A stretch of 64,000 bases of DNA from Xenorhabdus lircayensis (GCF_016306625.1 NZ_JACOII010000024.1:1-64000), one strand, 5' to 3'; shown: positions 9,248 through 18,698, counted from the stretch's first letter. Notes: generated by a model not told the origin, from the letters alone. Translations and numbers: made by a program.

Positions 9248-9835
9248 TCATAAACCAACCTTGCCCCACATACCATCAGTCAGCGATGTCAGCACATGAT
9301 CTTGCCAGATGCCATCGATCATTAAGTAATTCTTGGCATAACCTTCCTGTTCAAAACCCAGCTTCTGGAGTAAATTCCCGCTGCGATGATTATGTGGCAT
9401 ATAGTTGGCCATAATGCGATGCATTTTCTGGTGGCGCTGCATATAACGAATCACCAATTGTAACGCTTCATACATTACCCCTTGTCCCTGCCATTTTTCG
9501 CCTAAAGAATAACCAAGATAACAGGAATGAAATGCCCCACGCACAACATTTGTAAAATTAGCCACGCCCATGACTTCATATTCATCAGGAGCTAATAACA
9601 AAAAATTAAATGCAGCCCCCTGCCGTTGTAATTCGGCAATATAATTCAATCTATTTGTCCATCCAGAAGGTTGATAAAAACTACCATCCCTTGTCGGTTC
9701 CCATGGCTTAAGGAAATCTTTATTTTCTGCATAATATTCAGCCAACTTATAGGCATCACGCTCATACACCAGACGAACGACCATCCTATCCGTAATAAAG
9801 CGAATCTTAGGCAATGTAGAACGATAACCAAACAT
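9248..9835 (-). CDS. rimJ: Ribosomal protein S5 N-alanine acetyltransferase RimJ
   Basis: GNAT-fold enzyme that acetylates the N-terminal alanine of ribosomal protein S5 using acetyl-CoA. 195 residues, aligning with E. coli RimJ along its full length, including the conserved start MFGYRS, the FLKPWEP block, [11 protein letters not shown], the acetyl-CoA loop KWQGQGVM (about residue 115), and [10 protein letters not shown] near residue 148. It is divergent from mdtH, as in other enterobacteria. The short promoter region between the two genes is AT-rich. Confidence 0.95.
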   Translation of the reverse strand: MFGYRSTLPKIRFITDRMVVRLVYERDAYKLAEYYAENKDFLKPWEPTRDGSFYQPSGWTNRLNYIAELQRQGAAFNFLLLAPDEYEVMGVANFTNVVRGAFHSCYLGYSLGEKWQGQGVMYEALQLVIRYMQRHQKMHRIMANYMPHNHRSGNLLQKLGFEQEGYAKNYLMIDGIWQDHVLTSLTDGMWGKVGL

Positions 9836-10009
9836 GCCGTCTCCTGATATTTACTTTGAAAAAATTTTCAATAATTTAGCTTTTATAAAAATTTTTTCCA
9901 CCATCTCACGATAAAAAAATATCATCTATATACCCCCTACCTTAAGGATCAAATTAAGTCCAAAATAACAAAAAACCACATTTATTTTTTCATATTCCAA
10001 TGGTGCAAA

Positions 10010-11215
10010 ATGTCATTAGTTTCACAAGCACGTAGCTTGGGTAAATATTTTCTTTTATTTGATAATCTGATCGTTGTTTTAGGATTTTTCGTTGTTTTTC
10101 CCTTAATTTCAATTCATTTCGTCGAACAACTTGGCTGGGCAGCCGTTGTCGTTGGTTTTGCACTGGGCCTACGTCAGCTTGTGCAGCAAGGGCTAGGCAT
10201 TTTTGGCGGTGCTATTGCAGATAGGTTCGGTGCCAAGCCAATGATTGTCATAGGTATGTTACTGCGTGCGATAGGCTTCGCCCTGATGGCAATGGCTTCT
10301 GAACCTTGGATATTGCTCCTTTCCTGTGTTCTATCCGGATTAGGTGGAACATTGTTCGATCCCCCAAGAGCTGCATTGATCATTAAATTAACCCGTCCCC
10401 ATGAACGTGGGCGCTTTTATTCACTTTTATTGATGCAAGACAGTGCTGGTGCTGTGGTGGGCGCATTAATAGGAAGTTGGTTGCTGCAATATAATTTCAA
10501 TATTGTCTGCTGGATTGGTGCCATTATTTTCGTATTGGCCGCCTTATTTAATGCATGGTTTTTACCTGCATACCGCATCTCAACAATTCGAACGCCTATC
10601 AAGGAAGGTATAAGTCGTGTGATTAAAGATCGTCGGTTCTTTTACTACGTACTGACATTGACTGGTTATTTTGTCCTATCAGTACAAGTCATGTTGATGT
10701 TTCCGATCATTATCCATGAAATTTCCGGTACGCATACTGCCGTTAAATGGATGTATGCCATTGAAGCCATGATTTCCTTGACTCTGCTTTATCCTATTGC
10801 GCGCTGGAGTGAGAAACATTTTCGGCAGGAACAACGCTTAATGGCAGGTCTGTTTTTAATGAGTCTCTGCATGTTCCCGATCGGTTGGGTCAGTCAATTG
10901 CATCTCCTATTTGGCCTTATTTGTCTGTTCTACCTAGGAGTGGTGACGGCGGAACCCGCACGTGAAACATTAAGTGCTTCACTGACTGATCCACGGGCAC
11001 GTGGTAGTTACATGGGATTCAGTCGTCTGGGACTGGCATTGGGTGGTGTATTGGGCTATACCGGCGGGGGGTGGCTTTATGATACAGGCCATGCTTTGAA
11101 TATACCGCAATTACCGTGGATTTTGCTGGGATTGGTGGGTTTAGTGACTATTTATGCCCTTCATCGCCAATTCAATCAAAAGGAGATTGAACCTATCATG
11201 ATTAGTAGACATTAA
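10010..11215 (+). CDS. mdtH: Multidrug efflux MFS transporter MdtH
   Basis: Proton-coupled major-facilitator drug exporter of the inner membrane. 401 residues with 12 predicted membrane segments. MFS motif A is seen as [11 protein letters not shown] in the loop after segment 2 (about residue 70), and a conserved [12 protein letters not shown] block follows near residue 105. Similarity to E. coli MdtH is continuous, including the [10 protein letters not shown] region near residue 308. A lipoprotein gene (yceB) follows on the same strand after about 50 bases and may be co-transcribed. Confidence 0.93.
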   Translation: MSLVSQARSLGKYFLLFDNLIVVLGFFVVFPLISIHFVEQLGWAAVVVGFALGLRQLVQQGLGIFGGAIADRFGAKPMIVIGMLLRAIGFALMAMASEPWILLLSCVLSGLGGTLFDPPRAALIIKLTRPHERGRFYSLLLMQDSAGAVVGALIGSWLLQYNFNIVCWIGAIIFVLAALFNAWFLPAYRISTIRTPIKEGISRVIKDRRFFYYVLTLTGYFVLSVQVMLMFPIIIHEISGTHTAVKWMYAIEAMISLTLLYPIARWSEKHFRQEQRLMAGLFLMSLCMFPIGWVSQLHLLFGLICLFYLGVVTAEPARETLSASLTDPRARGSYMGFSRLGLALGGVLGYTGGGWLYDTGHALNIPQLPWILLGLVGLVTIYALHRQFNQKEIEPIMISRH

Positions 11216-11266
11216 TGATGCAATGAATGGTGTAAAATCTGCCTGTTAAAAATAAAAGGAGATAAT

Positions 11267-11830
11267 ATGAGACGATTTTTCTTAGGGGCAGCATTGATAC
11301 TGGTAGGATTAGTCAGTGGTTGTGATCAATTTAAAGAAGTCAGTATCAACGAAGGCTTGCTCAATGATTATTTATTAAAACGAGTCCATTATCAGAAGCA
11401 AATCAGCCTTCCAGCTGCTACCACAGCCAATATCACACTGGGTGATTTAACCAGCCAGATAGGTCGTAAAGATCCAGAAAAAATTGAACTGTCAACTCAG
11501 GCAAAAGTTCGATTGGCGACCTTATTGGGAACGATACAAGCTGATATGAAACTCACCATTCGAGCTAAACCGATATTTGATGCAGAAAAAGGTGCCATTT
11601 TCATTAAAGGGCTGGAAATCGTAGACTACCAGACAACACCAGAAAAAGTCGCTGCCCCGATTAAGGTGCTGATTCCTTACCTAAATACTTCTTTAAGTGA
11701 GTTTTTTGATACTCATCCGGTTTATGTTTTGAATCCAGAAAAAAGCAAAGCTGAAGCTGCCGCCTCAAAATTAGCCAAAGGATTGGAAATTAAACCCGGA
11801 AAATTGGTTATTGGTTTGACTGATAAATAA
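11267..11830 (+). CDS. yceB: YceB-family lipoprotein (DUF1439)
   Basis: 187 residues. It has a lipoprotein signal peptide with a lipobox ending in SGC (Cys near residue 19), after which the mature protein starts DQFKEV. The body is the DUF1439 domain, which has a long beta/alpha fold related to lipid-binding TULIP-like proteins; the function is not established. An AAAGGAG ribosome-binding site precedes the ATG. It follows mdtH and ends at a strong terminator. Confidence 0.9.
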   Translation: MRRFFLGAALILVGLVSGCDQFKEVSINEGLLNDYLLKRVHYQKQISLPAATTANITLGDLTSQIGRKDPEKIELSTQAKVRLATLLGTIQADMKLTIRAKPIFDAEKGAIFIKGLEIVDYQTTPEKVAAPIKVLIPYLNTSLSEFFDTHPVYVLNPEKSKAEAAASKLAKGLEIKPGKLVIGLTDK

Positions 11831-11849
11831 TTTTTATTATCAATAAAAT

Positions 11850-11888
11850 AATAAGGGCAAGTTATCAATTAATGATTTGCCCTTATTT
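11850..11888 (+). terminator. Terminator after yceB
   Basis: AATAAGGGCAA pairs with TTGCCCTTATT, with a second small stem (ATCA..TGAT) inside the loop. The near-symmetry suggests it serves both strands. Confidence 0.85.
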
Positions 11889-11953
11889 CATCTATATATT
11901 TACCGATAGGCGAGTTTATTTAAAGTGCACACTCGTTCGATAATGTGACATTG

Positions 11954-12496
11954 TCACTCAGATTCCAGCTCTTCACGCAACGCTTGCAATGCTTCGCGAG
12001 TAAGAATCGCCAAAGTTCGATAGAAACCGCTAGTTGCATGGGCTTCAACTTTACCGAGAAATTGCCCACACCAAGGCAATAAATACTCATCAAATAACGT
12101 GATTTGAGCTTGAACTTCGTCTTCTGCCGCCTGATCTTCCAACCATGACGCAGACAACAATAAAAAGCCGAATTGATCAGCAGGAGTTTCAGATAAGGGC
12201 ATACCCCGCTCCGCTAAAAACTGGCGCATTTCATTTTCTTCTTTATCCGTATAATCAGAGCGACAAACCGCAACCCTGGCCGATTCTCCGGTAAAAAGGG
12301 AGTGATAATCGGCTTCAATAACCGACAATTCACTATTTTGCTGTAATCGTTCCAACAGCTCATCCTGCTCCAGAGGCCACGCTTGTTTCAATTTTCCCTC
12401 AGCAATCATGGTGATCAAAGGTTGCAGAACAGGATCTTGTGGTGCGCGGTTAAACAACGTTCCCAGAATGCGGCAAACAATAGAAAATTCGTTCAT
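11954..12496 (-). CDS. ycdY: TorD-family chaperone YcdY
   Basis: All-helical redox-enzyme maturation chaperone of the TorD/DmsD family. In E. coli YcdY partners the YcdX phosphatase. I start it at ATG 12496 (MNEFSIVC), the start used by homologues, giving 180 residues. Family blocks seen: WPLEQDELLERLQ near residue 38, ERGMPLSETPADQFG near residue 98, and LLPWCGQFLGKVEAHA near residue 140. It follows ghrA on the same strand; the ycdX gene that sits between them in E. coli is absent. Confidence 0.87.
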   Translation of the reverse strand: MNEFSIVCRILGTLFNRAPQDPVLQPLITMIAEGKLKQAWPLEQDELLERLQQNSELSVIEADYHSLFTGESARVAVCRSDYTDKEENEMRQFLAERGMPLSETPADQFGFLLLSASWLEDQAAEDEVQAQITLFDEYLLPWCGQFLGKVEAHATSGFYRTLAILTREALQALREELESE

Positions 12497-12578
12497 GATT
12501 TCATCCAATCCAATAACTTACCTAAATAACGAATCCTGTTATTGTCCCTAATCATCTGCCTTGCTGTAAAGCAGCTTG

Positions 12579-13520
12579 TTAATAACCACGAGCCATATCA
12601 ACAAGACCAGAAGGGAGTTCGCCATTTTCCATCCGTCGGATATTTTCACAAATAGCATCCATTGCCCCATCAGGAATGGTATTTGCAGCAATATGCGGTG
12701 TGATATTAATGCGTGGATGAGTCCAGAAAGGGTGAAGATTTGATAACGGTTCCTCAACAAATACATCAAGGGTCGCACCGGCGATATAGCCTTTATCAAT
12801 GGCAATCAATAAATCCTGTTCGACGAGTTGAGCACCTCGTGCCACATTGATCACATATGCACCGGACTTTAACTGACTGAATAATGAAAGATTGAGAATG
12901 CCTCGAGTTTCTGGCGTATCTGGCAGAATATTAATCAGTACCTTGCTTTCAGAAAGAAAATCGCCCAGTTGTTCTTTTCCGTAAAAACTTTCAACACTAT
13001 CAATTTGTTTTGGCGTTCGGCTCCAGCAACGCACATTGAAATCAAACTCCCTCAATTTTTCGATAACGCTACGTCCTAAAACTCCAGCGCCTAAGACACC
13101 GATAACAAACTCCTTTCGGCTATGGGGAGCCACGGGCTTCCAAAGGCGCTGTTCTTGGCATTGCTGATATTCATCCATACGACGGAAATAGTGTAAAACT
13201 GAGGCAATGGTATATTCCTGCATCTGCCGCGCCATTCCTGTATCTTCAAGACGTATCAGTGGCACACCAGCAGGTAACGTACCCGGTTTTTTCAATTCTT
13301 GTTTGAGGATGGCATCCACTCCGGCACCAAGTGCAAATATGCCTTTTATTCCCGAACGATTAGCTAACATTTCATAGGGAGGTAACCAAACTAGAGCGTA
13401 ATCAGCGGGAGCATTATCACCACGAACCCATTGCCGAACTTTAGCTTTAGGTAATCTGGCCGGTATTCCCTGAATCCATTCATCAGCATTAAAAGAAGGG
13501 TGGAAGAAAATGATGTTCAT
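12579..13520 (-). CDS. ghrA: Glyoxylate/hydroxypyruvate reductase A
   Basis: NAD(P)H-dependent 2-hydroxyacid dehydrogenase that reduces glyoxylate and hydroxypyruvate. 313 residues, the normal length. The Rossmann NAD-binding loop GVLGAGVLG is near residue 142; the substrate Arg in NVARGAQ is near residue 226; the catalytic Glu and His lie in FVEEPLS and in PHIAANT near the C-terminus. Start MNIIFFHPSF agrees with homologues. It lies upstream of ycdY with an 82-base gap. Confidence 0.94.
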   Translation of the reverse strand: MNIIFFHPSFNADEWIQGIPARLPKAKVRQWVRGDNAPADYALVWLPPYEMLANRSGIKGIFALGAGVDAILKQELKKPGTLPAGVPLIRLEDTGMARQMQEYTIASVLHYFRRMDEYQQCQEQRLWKPVAPHSRKEFVIGVLGAGVLGRSVIEKLREFDFNVRCWSRTPKQIDSVESFYGKEQLGDFLSESKVLINILPDTPETRGILNLSLFSQLKSGAYVINVARGAQLVEQDLLIAIDKGYIAGATLDVFVEEPLSNLHPFWTHPRINITPHIAANTIPDGAMDAICENIRRMENGELPSGLVDMARGY

Positions 13521-13752
13521 AAAATCTCATTCCTTTTTGTTTTTCTGATAGGGTCAACCTATTGTTGGAAGGTTGCAAGTCTCTGATGGAAAGGTGGGAA
13601 TGAAAATATTAATAATGTTATCTGGTTAACATATTTTTCATAATGCGCTGCAAAAAGAGAGTTTTCACTTTCGTAATTGGTTGTCAAGCACACAATTTGT
13701 TTTTTATTTGTCTAATCAGTCAACAAGCCTGAAAAAAATCGGCATAAGCCTG

Positions 13753-13781
13753 TTGACGCCTGCCCCGCTTTTCCCTATAGT
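13753..13781 (+). promoter_or_regulatory. Strong sigma-70 promoter for tRNA-Ser
   Basis: TTGACG (13753-13758), 17-base spacer, TATAGT (13776-13781), followed by a GC-rich discriminator GCGCCCC, the arrangement typical of stringently controlled stable-RNA promoters. The tRNA begins about 47 bases after the expected transcription start. The rest of the ghrA-tRNA gap (13521-13750) shows nothing else. Confidence 0.8.
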
Positions 13782-13834
13782 AGCGCCCCGTTGCAGTGAT
13801 GAAATCAAGCTAAATCACTGTGACAGGAAAATAT

Positions 13835-13924
13835 GGTGAGGTGTCCGAGAGGCTGAAGGAGCACGCCTGGAAAGTGTGTATACGTGAGAACGTATCGAGG
13901 GTTCGAACCCCTCCCTCACCGCCA
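13835..13924 (+). tRNA. serX: tRNA-Ser(GGA), copy 1
   Basis: 90 bases including the encoded CCA. The acceptor stem GGTGAGG/CCTCACC is perfect. The D arm GTCCGAGAGGC, anticodon loop CTGGAAA (anticodon GGA, reading UCC/UCU), the long class II variable arm and the T arm GAGGG-TTCGAAC-CCCTC are all present. Confidence 0.97.
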
Positions 13925-13933
13925 TATTCTATG

Positions 13934-13966
13934 AAAAAGCCTGAACAAAACGCTCAGGCTTTTTTA
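13934..13966 (+). terminator. Terminator after tRNA-Ser copy 1
   Basis: AAAAAGCCTGA...TCAGGCTTTTTT hairpin 10 bases after the CCA. Its position between the two tRNAs suggests partial read-through or separate processing. Confidence 0.85.
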
Positions 13967-14043
13967 GTGCCTAACCATTTAACCGAAAATAGTTAGGCAC
14001 ATTGCAGAAAATATTCTTACGGAATACTGCGAAAACAAAATTC

Positions 14044-14133
14044 GGTGAGGTGTCCGAGAGGCTGAAGGAGCACGCCTGGAAAGTGTGTATACGTGAAAAC
14101 GTATCGAGGGTTCGAACCCCTCTCTCACCGCCA
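14044..14133 (+). tRNA. tRNA-Ser(GGA), copy 2
   Basis: Near-identical to copy 1, with the same anticodon GGA and encoded CCA. Two differences are visible: an A for G in the variable arm, and T for C at the base pairing with position 7 of the acceptor stem, giving a G-U closing pair. The flanking terminators and a copied NGGTGAGG start indicate a tandem duplication of the tRNA unit. No separate strong promoter is obvious before this copy. Confidence 0.97.
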
Positions 14134-14140
14134 TATAAAA

Positions 14141-14171
14141 GAAAGCCTGAACATCAGTTCAGGCTTTTTTG
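14141..14171 (+). terminator. Terminator after tRNA-Ser copy 2
   Basis: AAAGCCTGAAC-ATCA-GTTCAGGCTTTTTT. On the other strand the same hairpin lies next to the stop of the quinone oxidoreductase gene and may end it too. Confidence 0.85.
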
Positions 14172-14174
14172 CAT

Positions 14175-15179
14175 TTATACTTTCAGCATAATTTTTCCAA
14201 TATGCGCACTGCTTTCCATCAAAGCATGAGCTTCTGACGCCTGATTTAGTGGAAATGTTTTAAAAATCTGTGGCTTAATCAACCCCTGCTCTAATAATGG
14301 CCAAACTTTTTCACGTAAATCACTAGCAATACAGGCCTTATCCTCAACGCTACGGGAACGCAATGTAGATCCCGTGATAGTTAGGCATTTTTTCAACAAT
14401 GGCATCAAGTTAAGTTCCGTCGCTTTACCATTCTGCACACCAATTTGGACAATCCGGCCTTCTATGGCTGCGGCCTGAAAATTTTTTGCTACATAGTCTC
14501 CAGCAATCAGATCGACAATCACATCTGCACCATGCCCATTGGTCGCCTGAAGAGTTTTCTCTATAAAATCTTCGGTTCTATAGTTAATAGAAAAATTAGC
14601 GCCTAATGCCAGACTGGCTCGCCGTTTCTCCTCTGAACCTACTGTGGTAATCACATAAGCATTAAATGATTTTGCCAGTAAGGTAGCGACAGTGCCAATA
14701 CCAGAAGTGCCACCATGAATTAAAACCGTCTCACCCGCTTTCAACTTGCCACGCTGGAATAAATTCACCCATACCGTAAAAAATGTTTCCGGCAATGCCG
14801 CAGCTTCCAGCAAACTATAACCTTTGGGAACAGGTAACGCGTTGCTTTCATGTACCTTACAATATTCAGCGTACCCTCCTCCTGCAACTAACGCACATAC
14901 CTGATCACCAACAGCATAGCGTTTTACATTTGGGCCAAGGGCAACAACCGTACCTGAAACTTCCAAACCAGGAATATCAGAAGCCCCCAAAGGCGGGGGA
15001 TAGTGTCCGCGTCGCTGTAATACATCGGGTCTATTGACACCTGCGGCAACCACTTCAACCAATATTTCCCCTGTATCAAGTTTTGGGACAGGCATTCCTA
15101 CTAAAGTCAAAACATCTGGTTCTCCTGAGTGGCTAATCTCGATAGCAGCCATCTCCTCAGGAAGTGAATATGCTGACAT
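14175..15179 (-). CDS. NAD(P)H quinone oxidoreductase, PIG3/zinc-less MDR family
   Basis: 334-residue medium-chain dehydrogenase/reductase without the structural zinc ligands. The N-terminal GroES-like domain (about 1-130) holds GVNRPDVLQRRG and a PGLEVSGTV block; the Rossmann domain has HGGTSGIGT near residue 155 (NADPH binding). The PIG3/TP53I3 subfamily reduces quinones and may protect against oxidative stress. The gene runs toward the tRNA genes and ends next to a shared hairpin. A single-gene unit with a GGAG-like site before the ATG. Substrate not determined from sequence. Confidence 0.85.
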   Translation of the reverse strand: MSAYSLPEEMAAIEISHSGEPDVLTLVGMPVPKLDTGEILVEVVAAGVNRPDVLQRRGHYPPPLGASDIPGLEVSGTVVALGPNVKRYAVGDQVCALVAGGGYAEYCKVHESNALPVPKGYSLLEAAALPETFFTVWVNLFQRGKLKAGETVLIHGGTSGIGTVATLLAKSFNAYVITTVGSEEKRRASLALGANFSINYRTEDFIEKTLQATNGHGADVIVDLIAGDYVAKNFQAAAIEGRIVQIGVQNGKATELNLMPLLKKCLTITGSTLRSRSVEDKACIASDLREKVWPLLEQGLIKPQIFKTFPLNQASEAHALMESSAHIGKIMLKV

Positions 15180-15390
15180 CTCTTTCTCCTCATAAATAAT
15201 GTGAGCGATACCTGTAGATTACCAGTAAAAATCTGCATATTCCCAACCTATTAGATTCCAAAACAAACACACCTAGACGATATTTCGACCATCCAAATTT
15301 CACTAAGCACAAAATACAAATAAAAATCGGAATAATGGACGACATTAACGAGCATACTGTAACTTTTGATATACCAGCACCAGTAGCAAA

Positions 15391-15951
15391 GTGATGCAGA
15401 ATTCCCCGATAATCAACGTGAGACTTGTGATTCCCGAATATATTGAAAAGCTTAACGTGCTTGATTTTTCATTTACTGTTGCAGCCGCGTTAATAGCACC
15501 CTTTTCTGACAAATCCATTGAAAAAATTGAGCCAATCAACCCGCCCTATACCAAGAACTATGGTTTTGATAATAATGATATTTGGTCTTATTTAATGGCT
15601 AAAAATCAGGCATTATTGATTGCAGAATCTATAGACAGAGAATCCATCGGCTACCTCGCTATTTCTGAACACTGGAATAATTTGGCAAGTATTGATGATA
15701 TCGCTGTCGATATTGACCATCGCGGTTCCGGAGTGGCTAAATCATTAATGGATGCAGCCGTTAAATGGGCGGTAGATTTAAAACTGGCAGGTATCCGGCT
15801 AGAAACTCAATCTAATAATGTCACAGCTTGCCGTTTTTATGCTCGTTATGGATTTAAACTAGAGGGATATGATCGCTACTTATATTCTGCTCTGAACTTC
15901 CAAAATAATGAGATAGTATTATTCTGGTACTTAATCTTTGCAGATACCTAA
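15391..15951 (+). CDS. Streptothricin acetyltransferase-like GNAT
   Basis: 186 residues. It resembles the Sat-2/SatA streptothricin acetyltransferases: an N-terminal variable part (to about residue 90), then the conserved WNNLASIDDIAVD strand, the acetyl-CoA loop HRGSGVAKSLM (about 111-121), GIRLETQSNNVTAC, and FYARYGF near residue 150. These enzymes acetylate the beta-lysine of streptothricin or similar antibiotics. Start could be 15391 or the next ATG. No antibiotic biosynthesis genes are in the window, so it could be resistance to a competitor's product or a detoxifier of other amines. The substrate is inferred from family only. Confidence 0.72.
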   Translation: MMQNSPIINVRLVIPEYIEKLNVLDFSFTVAAALIAPFSDKSIEKIEPINPPYTKNYGFDNNDIWSYLMAKNQALLIAESIDRESIGYLAISEHWNNLASIDDIAVDIDHRGSGVAKSLMDAAVKWAVDLKLAGIRLETQSNNVTACRFYARYGFKLEGYDRYLYSALNFQNNEIVLFWYLIFADT

Positions 15952-16268
15952 AAAATATTCCCATAGTGGAAATTGTCTAAAATCCCGACAAACACAGATT
16001 GCAACGAGGGCAATAAAATGAATTTTTGATATATCATCATCTACCTTAACTCAGTGAATAAAACAATCGAGTTATGTCCCCCTGTAGAAGGATAAAATAA
16101 AAATAAATATATGGTAAAAACATGCCAAATAATCTATTGAACATAATGAAAGAAAAAAATAATTATGTTATCATCGATCAATAACTTGCCTTAAATGATA
16201 AAAATAAATTACATAAAATTTACCAATACGAAATAAATCGCATTTATATCTATTTCCAGGATCATGAT
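15952..16268. other. AT-rich gap with no gene seen
   Basis: Very AT-rich intergenic DNA between the Sat-like gene and the AT-rich GNAT gene. The longest small frame seen is about 20 codons from an ATG near 16122. No clear promoter pair or terminator was found by eye; the segment presumably includes the promoter of the next gene. Confidence 0.4.
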
Positions 16269-17159
16269 ATGAATCAATACAATTTAGTGAGTAACTATCG
16301 GCAAAATAAACTACTGAGAGAGAGTTTTAATCGACTAGTAATGAGCGCATTAGATGGTGATTTCAGCGAATGGTATAACAAAGGCTATTGGGACGATAAT
16401 TATATTGCCCACTCTCTTATCCATCAGGACACAGTGGTTGCAAATGTTTCTGTCAGTAAAATGCCGGTAATTATTAATAATGAAAACTATACCGGATTGC
16501 AAATAAGTACCGTTATGACTGATGAGGATTATCGCCATCAAGGCCTGGCCAGACGATTATTAAATCATGTCATTAATAAATATGAACAAGAATGTGATTT
16601 TATGTATTTATTTGCAAATAAATCTGCGCTTGATTTTTACCCTAAATTTGGTTTTCAACACTTTGATGAAAGCGACTTTATATTGAATATTTCTAATAGC
16701 CCCATCCAACCAAGTGATAATATAAAAATAAAAAAATTCGATATATCTAATACCGGACATCTAACATTACTCGATAAATTTTCCTCAACTAGTTTACCCA
16801 ATTCAACAACCTTAGGAATCGGAACACATAATAGTATAATGATGTTTAATTTTATTTTAGTATTTAACGAGTCAATCTATTATATTAGCGATTTGGATGT
16901 CATTATTCTTATGGAAGAACATGAAAATATGCTACAAATTTACGATATTATATCATCTACTACTTATGATATTAATATCGTCTTATCCTCAGTAATAAAC
17001 CATAAATTTAATAAAATACAGTTCTACTTCACTCCAGATTTTCACCTGGATGGAATGTCAAAGAAAACATCACCATTTGATGATGATGCGTTTTTTATTC
17101 GATCGAGTAAGAATATGGTTAATAGTAATTTTATCTTTCCATTAACATCTCATTTTTAA
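16269..17159 (+). CDS. GNAT-family N-acetyltransferase, substrate unknown
   Basis: 296 residues. The first 140 form a GNAT domain: the substrate-side strands lead to GLQISTVMTDEDYR, then the acetyl-CoA loop HQGLARRLL (about residue 91), then FANKSALDFYPKFGF, a typical GNAT C-terminal strand. Residues 150-296 form a second, poorly conserved domain like the Eis/YitI-type two-domain acetyltransferases. Codon use is extremely AT-rich relative to the surrounding core genes, suggesting recent transfer. The next gene starts 22 bases after the stop, after GGAGA, so they are probably one operon. Confidence 0.7.
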   Translation: MNQYNLVSNYRQNKLLRESFNRLVMSALDGDFSEWYNKGYWDDNYIAHSLIHQDTVVANVSVSKMPVIINNENYTGLQISTVMTDEDYRHQGLARRLLNHVINKYEQECDFMYLFANKSALDFYPKFGFQHFDESDFILNISNSPIQPSDNIKIKKFDISNTGHLTLLDKFSSTSLPNSTTLGIGTHNSIMMFNFILVFNESIYYISDLDVIILMEEHENMLQIYDIISSTTYDINIVLSSVINHKFNKIQFYFTPDFHLDGMSKKTSPFDDDAFFIRSSKNMVNSNFIFPLTSHF

Positions 17160-17181
17160 CTTATAGCATAGGAGATAAATA

Positions 17182-17787
17182 ATGACATTTTTAGGAATGG
17201 TCAGCCATAAAAAATATAGAGAATGGAGAAATCCCACTCAATTCCTACCCTGTTTTCATTTTCATGAAATCCATGAATCCAAACCTATAAACGCACCTGC
17301 AAGAGAAATGATTCAAGCAGTTAAGAATTTTGAAATGTCTGATGATTTGTTTATTAATACGTTATCAAGAATTAGGAATCTTCCTGTTAATTTACTGCAA
17401 AATATATCAAATAGTAATAAAACTCAAAATCACAATTTTGGTTTAAAAACCTTCACTATACTCGATGAAAATGATCATGAAATATCTATGGGGTTAACAG
17501 GCAGATTTTGGCAAGCAGATTTAGGCATCATACACCAACCTAATTTTGAATCATTTATTCGCTTTAATGATAATAAGTCAGCTAAATTGGTATTACGTTT
17601 TTGGGTCAAAGAAAATCCGAATGGTCATCGTTCATTAGTTACAGAGACATTTACTTTTTGTCCAGACAAAAAAATCCAAAAAATATTTACTTTATATTGG
17701 CTAATAATAAGACCTGCCAGTGGATTTATCCGTAAAAGAATGCTATCGACAATAATCAATAAGTTAAAAAATAAAGCTTTATCCTAA
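17182..17787 (+). CDS. Unknown protein, possible SRPBCC/DUF2867-like fold
   Basis: 201 residues, not recognised with confidence. The order of predicted strands and one long C-terminal helix (about 180-200, basic) suggest an SRPBCC-like ligand-binding fold, with the block FGLKTFTILDENDHEI near residue 92 and LVLRFWVKENPNG near residue 140. No signal peptide. It shares the strong AT bias of the GNAT gene just upstream and is probably translated with it (GGAGATAA before the ATG). Confidence 0.5.
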   Translation: MTFLGMVSHKKYREWRNPTQFLPCFHFHEIHESKPINAPAREMIQAVKNFEMSDDLFINTLSRIRNLPVNLLQNISNSNKTQNHNFGLKTFTILDENDHEISMGLTGRFWQADLGIIHQPNFESFIRFNDNKSAKLVLRFWVKENPNGHRSLVTETFTFCPDKKIQKIFTLYWLIIRPASGFIRKRMLSTIINKLKNKALS

Positions 17788-17845
17788 TAAACTAGAACAA
17801 TCATATCACCTAGCAATTTTGCAATAATACTAACGAAGAACTACG

Positions 17846-17902
17846 TGCCTGAGATACGATCACGCTTTATCAAAAAAACGCAATCTTGTATCCTCTCAGG
17901 CA
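17846..17902. terminator. Bidirectional terminator-like inverted repeat
   Basis: TGCCTGAGA and TCTCAGGCA are the ends of a larger imperfect hairpin lying between convergent genes, with an A-rich loop. Likely terminates both the AT-rich operon and the hydrolase gene. Confidence 0.6.
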
Positions 17903-17924
17903 TGATTAATTTAGAAATCTGAGA

Positions 17925-18698
17925 TTAACTTAATAAAAACGCTTTCAAAAATGGCATCAACATCTCTGGCTTTTCTTCATGAGGAGAATGTCCCGTAAAA
18001 GGCATATTTAGCAGACAAGAATGAGTAACTTGATTGGCTAACTCCGTTGAATTAATGCGCGAGACCAAACTATCACTATCCCCCCGGACTACCAGCAACT
18101 TGCACGTTATTTTGCGAATAGTTTGATTGGGATAACCACTCTCACCATCATCGATCCACATGGGAACCATGCTGCTGATCAGTTTGTTGAAATCTGCTTT
18201 TGAATTCAACCTATGGTAACTTTCGTAGCTGTCAGGCAACATTGCTCGCCAACCTTCAGCCGTAACGAGTTTATATATCTCTTTTGCTGGATCATCTTCT
18301 TTTAACGTCCAATGTGCGCCTATCGCCACTATTTTATCGATTGGGATGATCCCCGCCGCAGCCAATCGCAACGCAACAATACCTCCGTCACTATGACCAA
18401 TAATGCTGCATGTTGTTAACTTTAGATGCCTGACTATCGCCTCTACATCTTGTTGGAGGCGTTTATACGTCAGATTTTCTTGCCCCAAAGTCGATTTACC
18501 CTGTCCTCTGCTATCTATGCCAATAAGCCGGTAAGTGTTTCCAAGATCGCCGACTATCCGGTTAAACGTCTCAATGTCACTTAAACCACCATGCAGAAAA
18601 ATCAGTGGATAGCCATTTGCGTTGCCTTGGATCTCATAATAGATATGAGCACTGTCAATTTCTAAATAACTGCCATTTTGATGATTAAAACTAAACAT
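17925..18698 (-). CDS. Alpha/beta-fold hydrolase
   Basis: 257 residues with a complete alpha/beta-hydrolase layout. The oxyanion HGG lies near residue 36, the nucleophile elbow GHSDGG near residue 99, the acid Asp in VVRGDSDSLV near residue 208, and the catalytic His in TGHSPHEE near residue 237. This resembles small esterases and haloperoxidase-like hydrolases. Substrate cannot be told. It follows the SRPBCC-VOC gene on the same strand with a 24-base gap and an AAGGAGA ribosome-binding site, so the two are probably one operon. Confidence 0.8.
   Translation of the reverse strand: MFSFNHQNGSYLEIDSAHIYYEIQGNANGYPLIFLHGGLSDIETFNRIVGDLGNTYRLIGIDSRGQGKSTLGQENLTYKRLQQDVEAIVRHLKLTTCSIIGHSDGGIVALRLAAAGIIPIDKIVAIGAHWTLKEDDPAKEIYKLVTAEGWRAMLPDSYESYHRLNSKADFNKLISSMVPMWIDDGESGYPNQTIRKITCKLLVVRGDSDSLVSRINSTELANQVTHSCLLNMPFTGHSPHEEKPEMLMPFLKAFLLS

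Noticed and set aside
14002-14229. Open frame of 75 codons over the second tRNA-Ser gene
   Set aside because: It lies across a complete tRNA and its terminator; the peptide has no family features.
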